Shown here: positions 11,113 to 20,807 of the stretch, one piece after another
How the letters are laid out: every line of letters begins with the position of its first letter
Numbering within the stretch: position 1 is the stretch's first letter
From: Luzula sylvatica
Taxonomy: Eukaryota; Streptophyta; Magnoliopsida; Poales; Juncaceae
Direction of reading: 5' to 3'
Length of the DNA: 64,000 nt
Assembly: GCA_946800325.1 (NCBI GenBank)
Contig: OX326959.1
Location: 25,613,447 to 25,677,446, forward strand
Notes under the pieces: model-generated
The model's database searches: none
Seen by the model: only the letters and a program-made list of their open reading frames with translations
What the model was told of the DNA's origin: nothing
Position numbers and translations under genes: made by a program

Positions 11113-11295
11113 ATGGCGAAACAGGGGCGATTTCTAGGGTTTCGTCGGCAGCTTTGTTTGTTTCGTTCGAGAGCGAGAAAGAAGAGGACAGCAGCCCTCA
11201 CCGACGGTGGTCACGCGACGAGTTCAACCTCATCTGCGTTCACTGGCGGTGGTCAAGATAAACAAAACCCTAGCACGAGTTATGTTTCTCATTAG
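11113..11295 (+). CDS. Hypothetical short ORF, basic, 60 aa
   Basis: An ATG at 11113 opens an ORF reading MAKQGRFLGFRRQLCLFRSR and then a Ser/Thr/Gly-rich tail ending in STSYVSH. The sequence around it is GC-richer than the flanks and contains an agggtttcgtc stretch typical of plant 5' regions, so it may be a first exon. No family was recognised. It may equally be captured or decayed DNA. Confidence 0.25.
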   Translation: MAKQGRFLGFRRQLCLFRSRARKKRTAALTDGGHATSSTSSAFTGGGQDKQNPSTSYVSH

Positions 11296-11542
11296 TCTAG
11301 CGATTTTGCTGTTTCCACGAGCGTAGAGGATCTTAACAACATCGTTATGTTATCGGGTATTAATTCCTATATTCATTTTTCCTTTTTAATACTTATTTTT
11401 AGGTTTAAAAATTTTGTGCTTTTTAATATTTTATTAAGTTTAATTTGTGCTAAATTAGGATTTTTGGGACTATATATGCAGTTAATTTACCTGCTGATTG
11501 AGAGTTATTTGTCAACTATTTCGAAGTTTATCAGATCTGACT

Positions 11543-11975
11543 AAGGGCTTAACGGTACCGGCACCAATGAGGACCAGCTCAAGATTTCCGGTATGGGGCT
11601 CGGTACCGTGACTTGCATGCTGACACAGTGTGCTTCGACTCAACTCGACTTTTTTCAAGGTGATATCCGTCATTCGTAACAAATTCAGGGTTCAATTTGT
11701 AAATATTGTATTTTTTGTGCGAGTCTTTTTTATTTTTATTTATTCTGTTTTAATTTTTTTTTGTTGCAGGTCAACTATGAGGTGTGGCCGCGATGGGAGA
11801 GTGAAGATGGTATTGGTGACCGTGAAGAGCAGCTCAAGATGACCGATATAGAATCCGGTACGATGTCTCTCAGGCCAAAATGGTCTGATAGAATTCGTGT
11901 CTACTATTTTTGAGGTGATGTGTGTAATTTGTAAGAAATTAAGGGTTTTTTTGTAAATATTACAATTTTTCCGAC
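11543..11975 (+). pseudogene. Two tandem exon-intron-like units of an unrecognised gene
   Basis: Two segments repeat the same pattern. The coding-like part holds EDQLKISG (about 11566) or EEQLKMTD (about 11825). It is followed by a donor-like ggtgat and an intron-like part with a related taa.aaatt.agggtt....tttgtaaatatt string (about 11655-11720 and 11910-11965). The first unit reads LNGTGTNEDQLKISGMGLGT, the second EVWPRWESEDGIGDREEQLK. Neither gives a long ORF and no domain was recognised. This looks like a duplicated exon of a gene fragment. Confidence 0.35.
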
Positions 11976-12242
11976 GAGGAATACGCTACGCAGGCTTCAG
12001 GCATGGCCTCTACTCCGCCTTATCCTCCACAGGCAAAGAGAGAGAGAAAGAGAAATCCATTATAATTCAAAAGTTAAAAAGATTAATCTTTAGTCAAAGA
12101 GAAATCCATTATACAAACCGCACACGACAAGACACTAAATTGTTTCAAATATTTAAAACTACTTCAATTTACTTTCACAATCAGTCATCCATAACATACA
12201 AACTAAAACCTAATTTAAAACAAACGCTAATCACAGAATCCT

Positions 12243-12674
12243 CTAAGCACTGGTGAACTTGGTGACGGCTTTGGTGCCTTCAGAGACGGCATGCTTAGCG
12301 AGCTCACCGGGCAAGACGAGTCTCACCGAGGTCTGGATTTCCCGAGAAGTAATGGTGGGTTTCTTGGTGATCCTCGCCAAACGGGCTGACTCAGATGCAA
12401 GCTTCTCAAAAATATCGTTGATGAAAGAATTCATGATGCTCATGGCTTTGCTGGAGATACCGATGTCAGGGTGGACCTGCTTGAGAACCTTGAAGATGTA
12501 GATCTTGTAAGTCTCGATGTTCTTGGACTTCCTCTTCTTCTTCTTTTCCCCTGCAGCGCTCTCTTTTGACGGGACACGCTTCTCGGCCTTGGGTTTCTTC
12601 TCGGCCGGCTTCTTCTCCGCCTTATCCTCAACGGGCTTCTTCTCAACGGGCTTCTTCTCTGCCTTGGGTGCCAT
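12243..12674 (-). CDS. Histone H2B, 143 aa
   Basis: This is an intronless gene for core histone H2B, which pairs with H2A in the nucleosome. Residues 1-52 are the Lys/Pro/Ala-rich plant tail with repeated AEKKPxEKK units. Residues 53-143 are the histone fold, with [69 protein letters not shown] and a TKFTSA end. The conserved C-terminal lysine used for monoubiquitination corresponds to K139. The start is set by the ATG in a ccATGGC context. Two substitutions are odd: S79 where plants usually have G, and I102-T103 in ARITKK where ARYNKK is expected. The upstream TATA box, CCAAT box and histone promoter words (12767-12829) suggest a replication-type gene. Confidence 0.95.
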   Translation of the reverse strand: MAPKAEKKPVEKKPVEDKAEKKPAEKKPKAEKRVPSKESAAGEKKKKRKSKNIETYKIYIFKVLKQVHPDIGISSKAMSIMNSFINDIFEKLASESARLARITKKPTITSREIQTSVRLVLPGELAKHAVSEGTKAVTKFTSA

Positions 12675-12766
12675 GGATTTGCTTTGATTAGGGATTGGGT
12701 TGAGAAATTTGTGAGAGAATAAAAATTCGAGAGATCGATGGAAAAATGGAAGCGGGGGTTTGGTGT

Positions 12767-12773
12767 TTTTATA
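12767..12773 (-). promoter_or_regulatory. TATA box of the H2B gene
   Basis: TATAAAA on the minus strand, about 95 bp upstream of the H2B ATG, with a CCAAT box at 12794-12798 further upstream. Confidence 0.75.
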
Positions 12774-12813
12774 AGAAGACGAGATGGATTTTGATTGGTT
12801 GGGAGGGATGGGG

Positions 12814-12829
12814 TGCGGATCGATGACGT
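12814..12829 (-). promoter_or_regulatory. Histone-type octamer-like and hexamer motifs
   Basis: The plus strand reads tgcggatcgatgacgt. This contains a 7-of-8 match to the plant histone octamer CGCGGATC and the hexamer ACGTCA in reverse (TGACGT). Such pairs drive S-phase expression of plant histone genes; here the assignment is by motif only. Confidence 0.55.
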
Positions 12830-13092
12830 GAACGATATCTGGATGTTGATTGAGTATTGATCGGAGGGTGGGGATTGAAAAAGCAGTCGGATTGATGAGG
12901 TGGCTTTGGAAGCGGGAAAAGGTGGGTAATTTACTAATTTATTTTGCTAATTTTTAAGCGGGAAGGGAAAATTTTGGAGTTGAGAATCCTTATTCAAATT
13001 AATTCTTTGTTTAGAATTTCGAATTCAGAATTCAAGAGCTTGCTACGGGCAATGGGAGTCTGGGGCTATGGGCCGCAATGAAATATATATAA

Positions 13093-14583
13093 GGAAAAAT
13101 TCACTGTTTACACACGAAAATACACACGTTTCTAAAATAATTCCAAAAATACACAATGACGGAGTTACAAACTCCGCCAAATTAAAAAATGGCGGAGTTT
13201 GTAACTCCGCCATTTTTTACTTCGTTAATTTGCACTTAAGCCTGATAACTATGTTATATTATTTGGCGGAATTTGTAATTCCCCCAAATTTTATTTTTCA
13301 ATTAAAAATTGATATTTGCTCCCAAATTTTACCATAACATGATTTATGTTCTAAATTAGTATATTTAATTAAAATAATAACTAGTGCATGTTGGCTGTTA
13401 ACTTAATACGTAATTAATAATTATTCGAATTCATAAATTTGAATAAATTTTACTGAATATTTAATTATATTTCTTAATTATCAACATAATTGAACGTAAT
13501 AACTATATAATGGATAATTTGGCGGGTACATTTTGGAGTAGAATATTTTTTTTTTAATATCCGACACACCACGTGACAACGTTTGAAAAAAATATATAAA
13601 AAATTTATTCTACTCCAAAATGTATCCGCCGAATTATCTATTATTTAGTTATCACGTTCAATTATGTTGATAATTAAGATATATAATTAAATATTCAGTA
13701 AAATTTATTCAAATTTAAGTATTCGAATAATTATTAATTACGTATTAAGTTAACAACTAACATATATTGGTTATTATTTTAATAAATATACTAATTTTGA
13801 ACATAGATCATATTATGATAAAATTTGGTATTTGTTTTTGAATTTTACCACAACATTATCTATGTTCAAAATTAGTATATTCAATTAAAATAATAACCAA
13901 TATATGTTAGTTGTTAACTTAATACGTAATTAATAATTATTCGAATACTTAAATTTGAATAAATTTTACTGAATATTTAATTATATATCTTAATTATCAA
14001 CATAATTGAACGTGATAACTAAATAATGGATAATTCGGCGGGTACATTTTGGAGTAGAATAAATTTTTTATATATTTTTTTCAAACGTTGTCAGGATATT
14101 TAAAAAAAAATTATTCTACTCCAAAATGTACCCGCCGAATTATCCATTATATAGTTATTACGTTCAATTATGTTGATAATTAAGAAATATAATTAAATAT
14201 TCAGTAAAATTTATTCCAATTTATGAATTCGAATAATTATTAATTACGTATTAAGTTAACAGCCAACATGTACTAGTTATTATTTTAATTAAATATACTA
14301 ATTTAGAACATAAATCATGTTATGGCAAAATTTGGGAGCAAATATCAATTTTTAATTGAAAAACAAAATTTGGCGGAATTACAAATTCCGCCAAATAATC
14401 TAAACACAATTACCTGGCTTAAGTGCAAATTAACGAAGTAAAAAATGGCGGAGTTACAAACTCCGCCATTTTTTAATTTGGCGGAGTTTGTAACTCCGCC
14501 ATTGTGTATTTCTGGAATTATTTTGGAAACGTGTGTATTTTCGTAATTTTGTTTTTTTTCGTGTGTAAACAGTGAATTTTTCC
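13093..14583. mobile_element. Mutator-like foldback element 3 (GGCGGAG-word family), 1491 bp
   Basis: The ends are GGAAAAATTCACTGTTTACA and its complement, with a perfect 9-bp duplication, tatatataa, at 13084-13092 and 14584-14592. The arms carry the palindromic word GGCGGAGTTTGTAACTCCGC and variants (about 13160-13290 and 14370-14505). The core (about 13345-14335) is one full palindromic unit flanked by two half units. It is clearly homologous to the four units inside element 2 (for example the aacataattgaacgtaataa and gcgggtacattttggagtag strings). It is non-coding. Confidence 0.9.
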
Positions 14584-16074
14584 TATATATAAATATAAAT
14601 TAATTAATTCAGGGAAAATAAATGAAATATATATTATCATCCCACGATTTCATATTTGAATCCATAAATCAACATAAATAATCATAGAGAAAAGAAAAGG
14701 AAAGGAGAGCTAGACAAGGAGAAATGTAGAGTGAGGGAGAAAGTGTGTATAATGAGGAGTGAAATGACGATTATGCCATTTTCTACTGTACATCTAAATT
14801 ATTCACATCGTTTGTAAACCATTGGATTGATTTTTGAGTTTAAATCCAGTCCCTCCATGCAAAAAATGTCCGCACCACAGAATCATCCATTTTATCTTGG
14901 AAAGGTTTTATGTTGATAATTTAGCTCTATGATGTACTTATGGACTGATTTTAGTGAACAAATTGTGTTCCGATATGTATATTTTGTTCAAATGAATTGT
15001 CAGGTTGTGTGCATTTGATTTTGTTTATTGCAATCATTTGAGGTCTATTTATAGTTTTTTATTCAACTAACTTTATCCCCGCGCAATTGCGCGGGACAAC
15101 ATATCTATTTTTTTACATATTTTTTATATAATTATTTAAATACAATTAATACGTGTGCGAATTAATACGCGTGCGTTTGTTCTAAATTAATATAATCATG
15201 ACATATTTGCAAATATCATGATGTCAATAAATGCATAAGATTCATGAAATTAATCTATCACGGATATTATTTTCTGATATAATTTGTATAAATAGCATTT
15301 GTTCAGGTGTTTTTAAAATCGATTAATATAATCATGACATATTCGCAAATATATTTGATGTCAATAGATGCATTATATATTAACTCGCATAAATTTGAGG
15401 TTACAAAATTTCATATATACCCGTGCAAAATGAGCAAATACAAAAAAAATTGAAAAGCAAAAAAAGGACCAAAATATAAAAAAGAAAAAAATTGGGTAAA
15501 AAGGAAAATTACAAAAAAAAAAAATTGAACTTACGAAATTGCATAAATAACCCTGCCCAATGAGCAAATTAAAAAAAAAATTGAAAAATAAGAAAAAATG
15601 TAAAAAATGACCACAATATAAAAAAAAGATCAAAATGTAAAAAAAGACCAAAATAGAAAATAGAAAAAAATGATCAAAATGGAAATAAACCAAAAAAAAT
15701 GACCAATAAGAAAAATGACCAAAACGTAAAAAAAGACCAAAATGTAAATAAACCAAAAAAAAGACTAAAATGTAAAGGAGGTGATGTGGCCTCATGTATG
15801 ATCAAGAATTTTGTTTACTTTATATATAAGTATAATAAGAAAAAATGATTAAAATGTAAAAAATGACCAAAATATTAAAAAAAAGATCAAAATGTAAAAA
15901 AGTACCAAAATATAAAATAGGAAAAAATGATCAAAATGACCAAAATGTAAATAAACCAAAAAAAATGACCAATAAGAAAAAGGACCAAAATGTAAAAAAT
16001 GATCAAAATGTAAATAAAAGAGGACTAAAATGTAAATAAACCAAAAAAAAAGACTAAAATGTAAAGGAGATGAT

Positions 16075-17404
16075 CGGGCTTGTTTGTTTCGAGGGATTGT
16101 GATATACATGGATACTGAAATACATGTATTTCACTATTCATGTATTTGATAATCCATGTGAGTTGTTTGATTTGTTGTTTTTTTAAATCATGTATATGAA
16201 ATCATTTGTTTGATTTTTGGTGCAAAATACGGGATTTTAATATTTTAATATTTAATCCCTTATTATATTATATTATAATATATTATTTTATATTATATTG
16301 TTTTATATCATATTATTTTATACTGTATTATATCATATTATATTATCCTATATTATATTTTTTTATATTTTATATTCTATATTCTATTGCTTTAAATAAT
16401 ATTATATTATAATATATTATATTATATTATATTATACTATATGATATTATATTATATTGTTTTATATTTATATTATATTATATTATATTATATTATATTA
16501 TAGTATAGTATAATATAGTATAATATATTGTATTATTACGTGATATGATATTATATTATTTTATATATTGTTTTAAATTATATTATATTAAATTAAATTA
16601 AATGATATTATTTTATATTCTATTGTTATATATTATATTGCTTTATATTATATTATATTATATTATATTACTTTATATTATATTGTTTTATTTTATTTTA
16701 TTTTATATTGTTTTATATTATATTATATTATATTATATTATGTTATATTATTTTATATTATACTATATTATACGATATTATATTATAAATTATATTATTA
16801 TTCTTTATATTCTATTCTATTATACTATATTATACTATATTATGTTATAGTGTTTTATATTATATTACATTATATTATAACATATTATAATATTTTATAT
16901 TATATTATATTGTTTTATTTTATTATATATTATTTTATTTCATATTATTTTATTTTATACTATATTATACTAAATTATATTATATTATATTATATTGATT
17001 TATACTATATTATATTATATTATAATGTTTTATATTATATTGCTATATATTATATTATAAGATATTATATTATATTATATATTGTTTTAAATTATATTAT
17101 ATTATATTAAATTAAATTAAATTGTATTATATTGTTTTGTATTATATTATACAATATAATATAATATTATTTAATATTATTTAATATTACATTATATTAC
17201 AATAATTTTGGAGAAATGATTTTATAATCAAATACATGGATAAACTTATCCATGGATTTGTAATACCAATTTTTAAGTTGTAGTACAAAATACCGGGACA
17301 AGAAATACTATCCCATTTAATCCCTCAAATCAAACAAGAAATTTTTGGCTTATTCCGGATATTGAAATCATATCCCATCTAATCCCTCAAAACAAACAAG
17401 CCCG
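16075..17404. mobile_element. TIR element (PIF/Harbinger-like ends) inflated by a TTATA array
   Basis: The ends CGGGCTTGTTTGTTT and AAACAAACAAGCCCG are inverted. Subterminal sequences also mirror each other (gagggatt against aatccctc; catggataaacttatccatg near 17240). It interrupts the Helitron repeat, whose unbroken form ggtgatgtggcc is at 15781-15791; the target duplication is only GAT or AT. About 950 bp of the interior (16240-17200) is degenerate tattatatta repeat. The ends suggest a PIF/Harbinger-type or related MITE. Confidence 0.65.
16240..17205. repeat. Degenerate TATTATATTA array, about 0.96 kb
   Basis: This is low-complexity DNA made of 5- and 10-bp TTATA-type units with scattered G and C changes. 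The long Tyr/Ile-rich ORFs it contains are products of composition and not genes. Confidence 0.9.
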
Positions 17405-18161
17405 ATGTGGCCTCATGTATGATCAAGAATTTTGTTTACTTTATATATAAGTACAATTTGGTTAAATTTGCTCACTCTTGGTTAATTGCTGATATGCACT
17501 GTGATAATATGATTGAATTCATATTGTTGTACATGTCCGCTATGTAGTCATAGCGCCGTCTCCTGTTGACGCTGTACAAAGTTGGGGAGCACAAATGGAT
17601 TCTGAAAAAAGACTGAGGAGGCTGAGGTCTCAGAGAGCGTCGGTGCGTACTCCATCTTCATTCTACTACGAAAAATCAAGCCAGCGAGGCGGCGTCGCTA
17701 TAGCGATCGCTTTCGCAATCCACTACAAAAAAAAATGTCTTGACTGTACGGACCGCTGTATCGCAGTTTGAAATATTGATTTTTATATTAAAATTATCAT
17801 GTTGAAATATATGATGTAAAAATAGTCGCGTGAGATATATTTTTATTTTTATTTTAAAATTAATTATTTTTAAAAAATATATTATTTGAAAATTTGCTCT
17901 GGTTAAATGAATTGAAAATTTGATTTCTCACACAATCACAATCGAAAATAGCAATCCCAAAAGCGAAAAAATATAACCTGGAGTGGTTAGCAATTACCAT
18001 CAGCAAACTAATTTCGTGTGCAATATAACCCGAGAACTCAACTCAAGGTTATTTAAAAATCCTGGATTCTAGTTCGGAATTATTATTTCAGAAAAACTCT
18101 TTTCCCTTTATTTCTTTTGGTTTTTTCAAACTTTTCGCATTTTATCGACTGTTACAGTTAT

Positions 18162-19913
18162 ATGGCGGCCGCCTACTCGACCTTCGCACCAACTCGTCTC
18201 CCTCGTCCATTTGCTTCTCCAATTCATCTATCTCAAAAAAAAATCCTGACCAAACCATCGCAATCCTTCGTCTGATACCGAAAGTTCAGATCGATTGTTC
18301 TTGCTACAATGAGTGTTGAATCGACTAAAGTCTCAACCAATCCAGATATTTTGGACCACAAAGCATCTGACGTCCTTCATTTTGTCAAGTACCATGGCCT
18401 CGGCAACGACTTTATCATGGTATTCCTTTTTCCTCCAATTCAATTTTCACTGTTTGATTTGAATGCATACAGGTGGATAATCGAGATTCAATGGAGCCTA
18501 GAGTGACACCCGATCAAGCTGTGAAGCTTTGCGATAGAAATTTCGGAATTGGAGCTGACGGTAAGGGTGTTCATTCGGTTGGTAATCGAACAAGGCCAAA
18601 CCGATTTAAACCGAACCGAACTAAATTCAAACCGAACCGAATCGTTTTAACTTTCGAACTGATTAAAAACCGAACCGAATAAACCAAATTCTTATTCGGT
18701 TTATTCGGTTAAACCGAATAAGAAACATTATAATTTTAAAATAAAAATAAATTTATCAAAAAATTTATATTTTATTTATTCAAAAATATAAATACATATT
18801 ATAAAATATAATTAAATTATTTTATAAAACTATTGTATCATTTTTTTATAATTTAACATTAACATAATAAAAAAATTATGAAAAATGAGATGTTGTTCGG
18901 TCGGTTCGGTTTAACCGGTTTTCACAACATCAAAACCGAACTGAACTGAATAAACCGAAAAATACCATTTTTTGAACCGAACCGAATCAAATAAACCAAA
19001 AACCGAGCCGATTAAACCGAATTCGATCGGTTCGGTTCGGTATCCGAATAAACCAAACCGTTTGAACACCCCTAACTGACGGCGTGATCTTTGTCATGCC
19101 AGGAATAAACGGTGCCGATTACACAATGCGGATCTTCAATTCTGATGGCAGTGAACTCGATGTTCGTTCCATAGGCCTTGCCCATAGCTAGAATCTCTGT
19201 TCTTTTGAATGGGAACTTACACATAACCCCCTACAACTTGTTTTATTCGCCGTAAATAAAAATAACACAAATCCTGACATCCTCGTCCTTTTCGTTTCAC
19301 ATAGATGTGCGGTAATGGTGTGGGATGCTTTGCTCGCTATATTGCTGAGCTTGAAAACCATCAAGGAATTCACAGGTACTATATTCTTCATAACGATTCA
19401 AACAAGATTTTAAATTTTAACTTTTCAATTATCAGCTTCACAATTCACACTGGCATGGGTTTAATCATCCCCGAAATTCAAAATGATGGACAGGTATATA
19501 ACAGATTATCCAATCAAAGACACATACTTAGTTAGTTATAACTTACTCGGTTATGATAGGTAAAAGTCAATAAGGGAGAGCCAGTGCTAAACGCACCAGA
19601 AATTCATACCAAAATTTCACCAACGAAGAACGAAGCGGTGGTCGAAAACACTTGCATGTGGAACCGGTGCATGCGCAACGGTCGTAGCTGCAGTCCTCGA
19701 AAACCATGCTGAAAGGGTTCTTTTCTTTCTTTACAATTTCAGCTTTCAAAGGTCTTTTTTGCAATTTTGACTTTTGTGTTATTGTTTTTAATGGGACAGA
19801 AATGTATTATGGAATTACCTGGAGGACTGCTAGAGATAGAATGGAGAGAGGAAGATAGTCATATTTACATGACTGGCCCTGCCCAATCAGTTTTTTACGG
19901 TTCACTCCTTTAG
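18162..19913 (+). pseudogene. Diaminopimelate epimerase pseudogene
   Basis: This is a broken duplicate of the DAPF gene at 25858. The transit-peptide region has the frame disturbed around a run of nine A and a TGA stop after SFV (about 18275). The [14 protein letters not shown] exon (ends about 18420) and the [11 protein letters not shown] exon survive. The latter is split by a hAT-like element (18562-19074) within GIGADG. The MCGNGV motif exon is at 19305, with the following Arg changed to Gly. Exon 5 is joined directly to exon 8 (about 19651), losing exons 6 and 7. The last exon is still readable to a stop at 19911-19913. It cannot encode active enzyme. Confidence 0.93.
18562..19074. mobile_element. 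hAT-like non-autonomous element rich in CCGAACCGAA, 513 bp
   Basis: The ends TAAGGGTGTTCA and TGAACACCCCTA are inverted. The 8-bp flanks gctgacgg (18554-18561) and actgacgg (19075-19082) are a duplication of a site that is single in the intact gene (gctgacggcgtg at 26297). The subterminal arrays of CGGTT/AACCG words are typical of this non-autonomous type. It has no coding capacity. Confidence 0.88.
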
Positions 19914-20807
19914 ATAATATTATTGAATATCTGTGAGGGGTATTATGTCATTTTACTTCTAGTTTTCGTTTGAAGATTATTTTCTCCTTTTTTTGTTGTT
20001 GAGATATCTTTTAGGGTTTGAGAATGTATTGTGCTGAATTGGCCTATTTAATTTTTTTCCTAATGAATTACTTGCCTATGAATGTTAATTGATCATTATT
20101 GTAAATTTGTAATGTAATGAACATGCTTTCATTCTGAATATCTAGGTATTTTAGAAAATTTGTGATGTATGTTTTATTCAGTGATGTAAATGAAGGCCCA
20201 TTTAAGAAAATAGTTATTTGCCTATTCTGAATATCTAGGTATTTTAGTCGGGGACGTTTGATTCGAGTTTTAAATATGTCTTGGAACAATGTACTGTAAC
20301 GAATTTCATTCATGAAATGTTATTACAATGTATTTACTATAATCTTGTTTGGTTGATGTATGTTTTATTCATTATTCTAATCGGGATAGAAGTGGATTTT
20401 CCTCTTTTTTCATTTAGGAGACGATTAAGCCTACTTTCAAAATAACAAATGCCATTAATTTGAAATTATGACTTACAATTCAAGGTTCAGTTTAGAGAAC
20501 TAGTTACTCAGAGTCTCAGACTCCAAGCCAAGATTGGAAGTAAGATTTAGGATTTGAATATTAAGAATAGATATGTTAATACATGATGACATCATCACAA
20601 TTCAGTAAGACACATTACTCGGTATGTTCAGATATTTATTTATCAAAATTCATCATGGATGACGAAACATCACTAATACGGCGTTAGTATGATTACGATA
20701 ACTTGAGTATATTCGTAGATTTTACCTTAAAAGTATCATCCGCAAATGAGTCCTCGACTACTTCTAGATTCCAGATCCCAATTAGCTCCAATTAAGCCTA
20801 AGAAGTT

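Larger units (their letters stand above)
15067..17456 (-). mobile_element. Composite Helitron-like element, copy 2
   Basis: The boundaries follow from the empty site in the sister duplication (25252-25262). There the host reads ttcaatttgg, and here ttcaa and tttgg flank the insert. On the minus strand the element ends in hairpin CCCGCGCAATTGCGCGGG, then GATAAAGTTAG and host T, while the other end is TTGTACTTATATATAAAG. Inside, the accaaaatgtaaaa minisatellite block and the 5'-end segment occur twice (15379-15833 and 15839-17456), so it is a partial tandem duplication. It is interrupted by the MITE-like element at 16075-17404. Confidence 0.7.
14930..20385. repeat. Segmental duplication, copy A (carries the DAPF pseudogene)
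   Basis: This region aligns with about 25110-28055. Shared strings include tattttgttcaaatgaattg in the left flank, the whole DAPF gene, and gtttggttgatgtatgtttt against gtttggttgatgtatttttt on the right. Copy A additionally holds the Helitron-like insertion 15067-17456 and the hAT insertion 18562-19074. It lacks part of exons 5-8. The two copies are in the same orientation with the PPR gene between them. Confidence 0.85.

Noticed and set aside
11013..11261. Alternative ORF MVHRGPSPCCLP...
   Set aside because: It overlaps the 11113 ORF in another frame and begins in a short hairpin (tggtccatcgtggacca); neither frame shows a recognisable domain.
12253..12646. Plus- and minus-strand ORFs overlapping H2B
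   Set aside because: Out-of-frame shadows; the Arg/Ser-rich one comes from the Lys codons of the histone tail.
16206..17110. Three long Tyr/Ile/Leu-rich ORFs on the plus strand
   Set aside because: They are translations of a TTATA low-complexity array; composition alone keeps the frame open.
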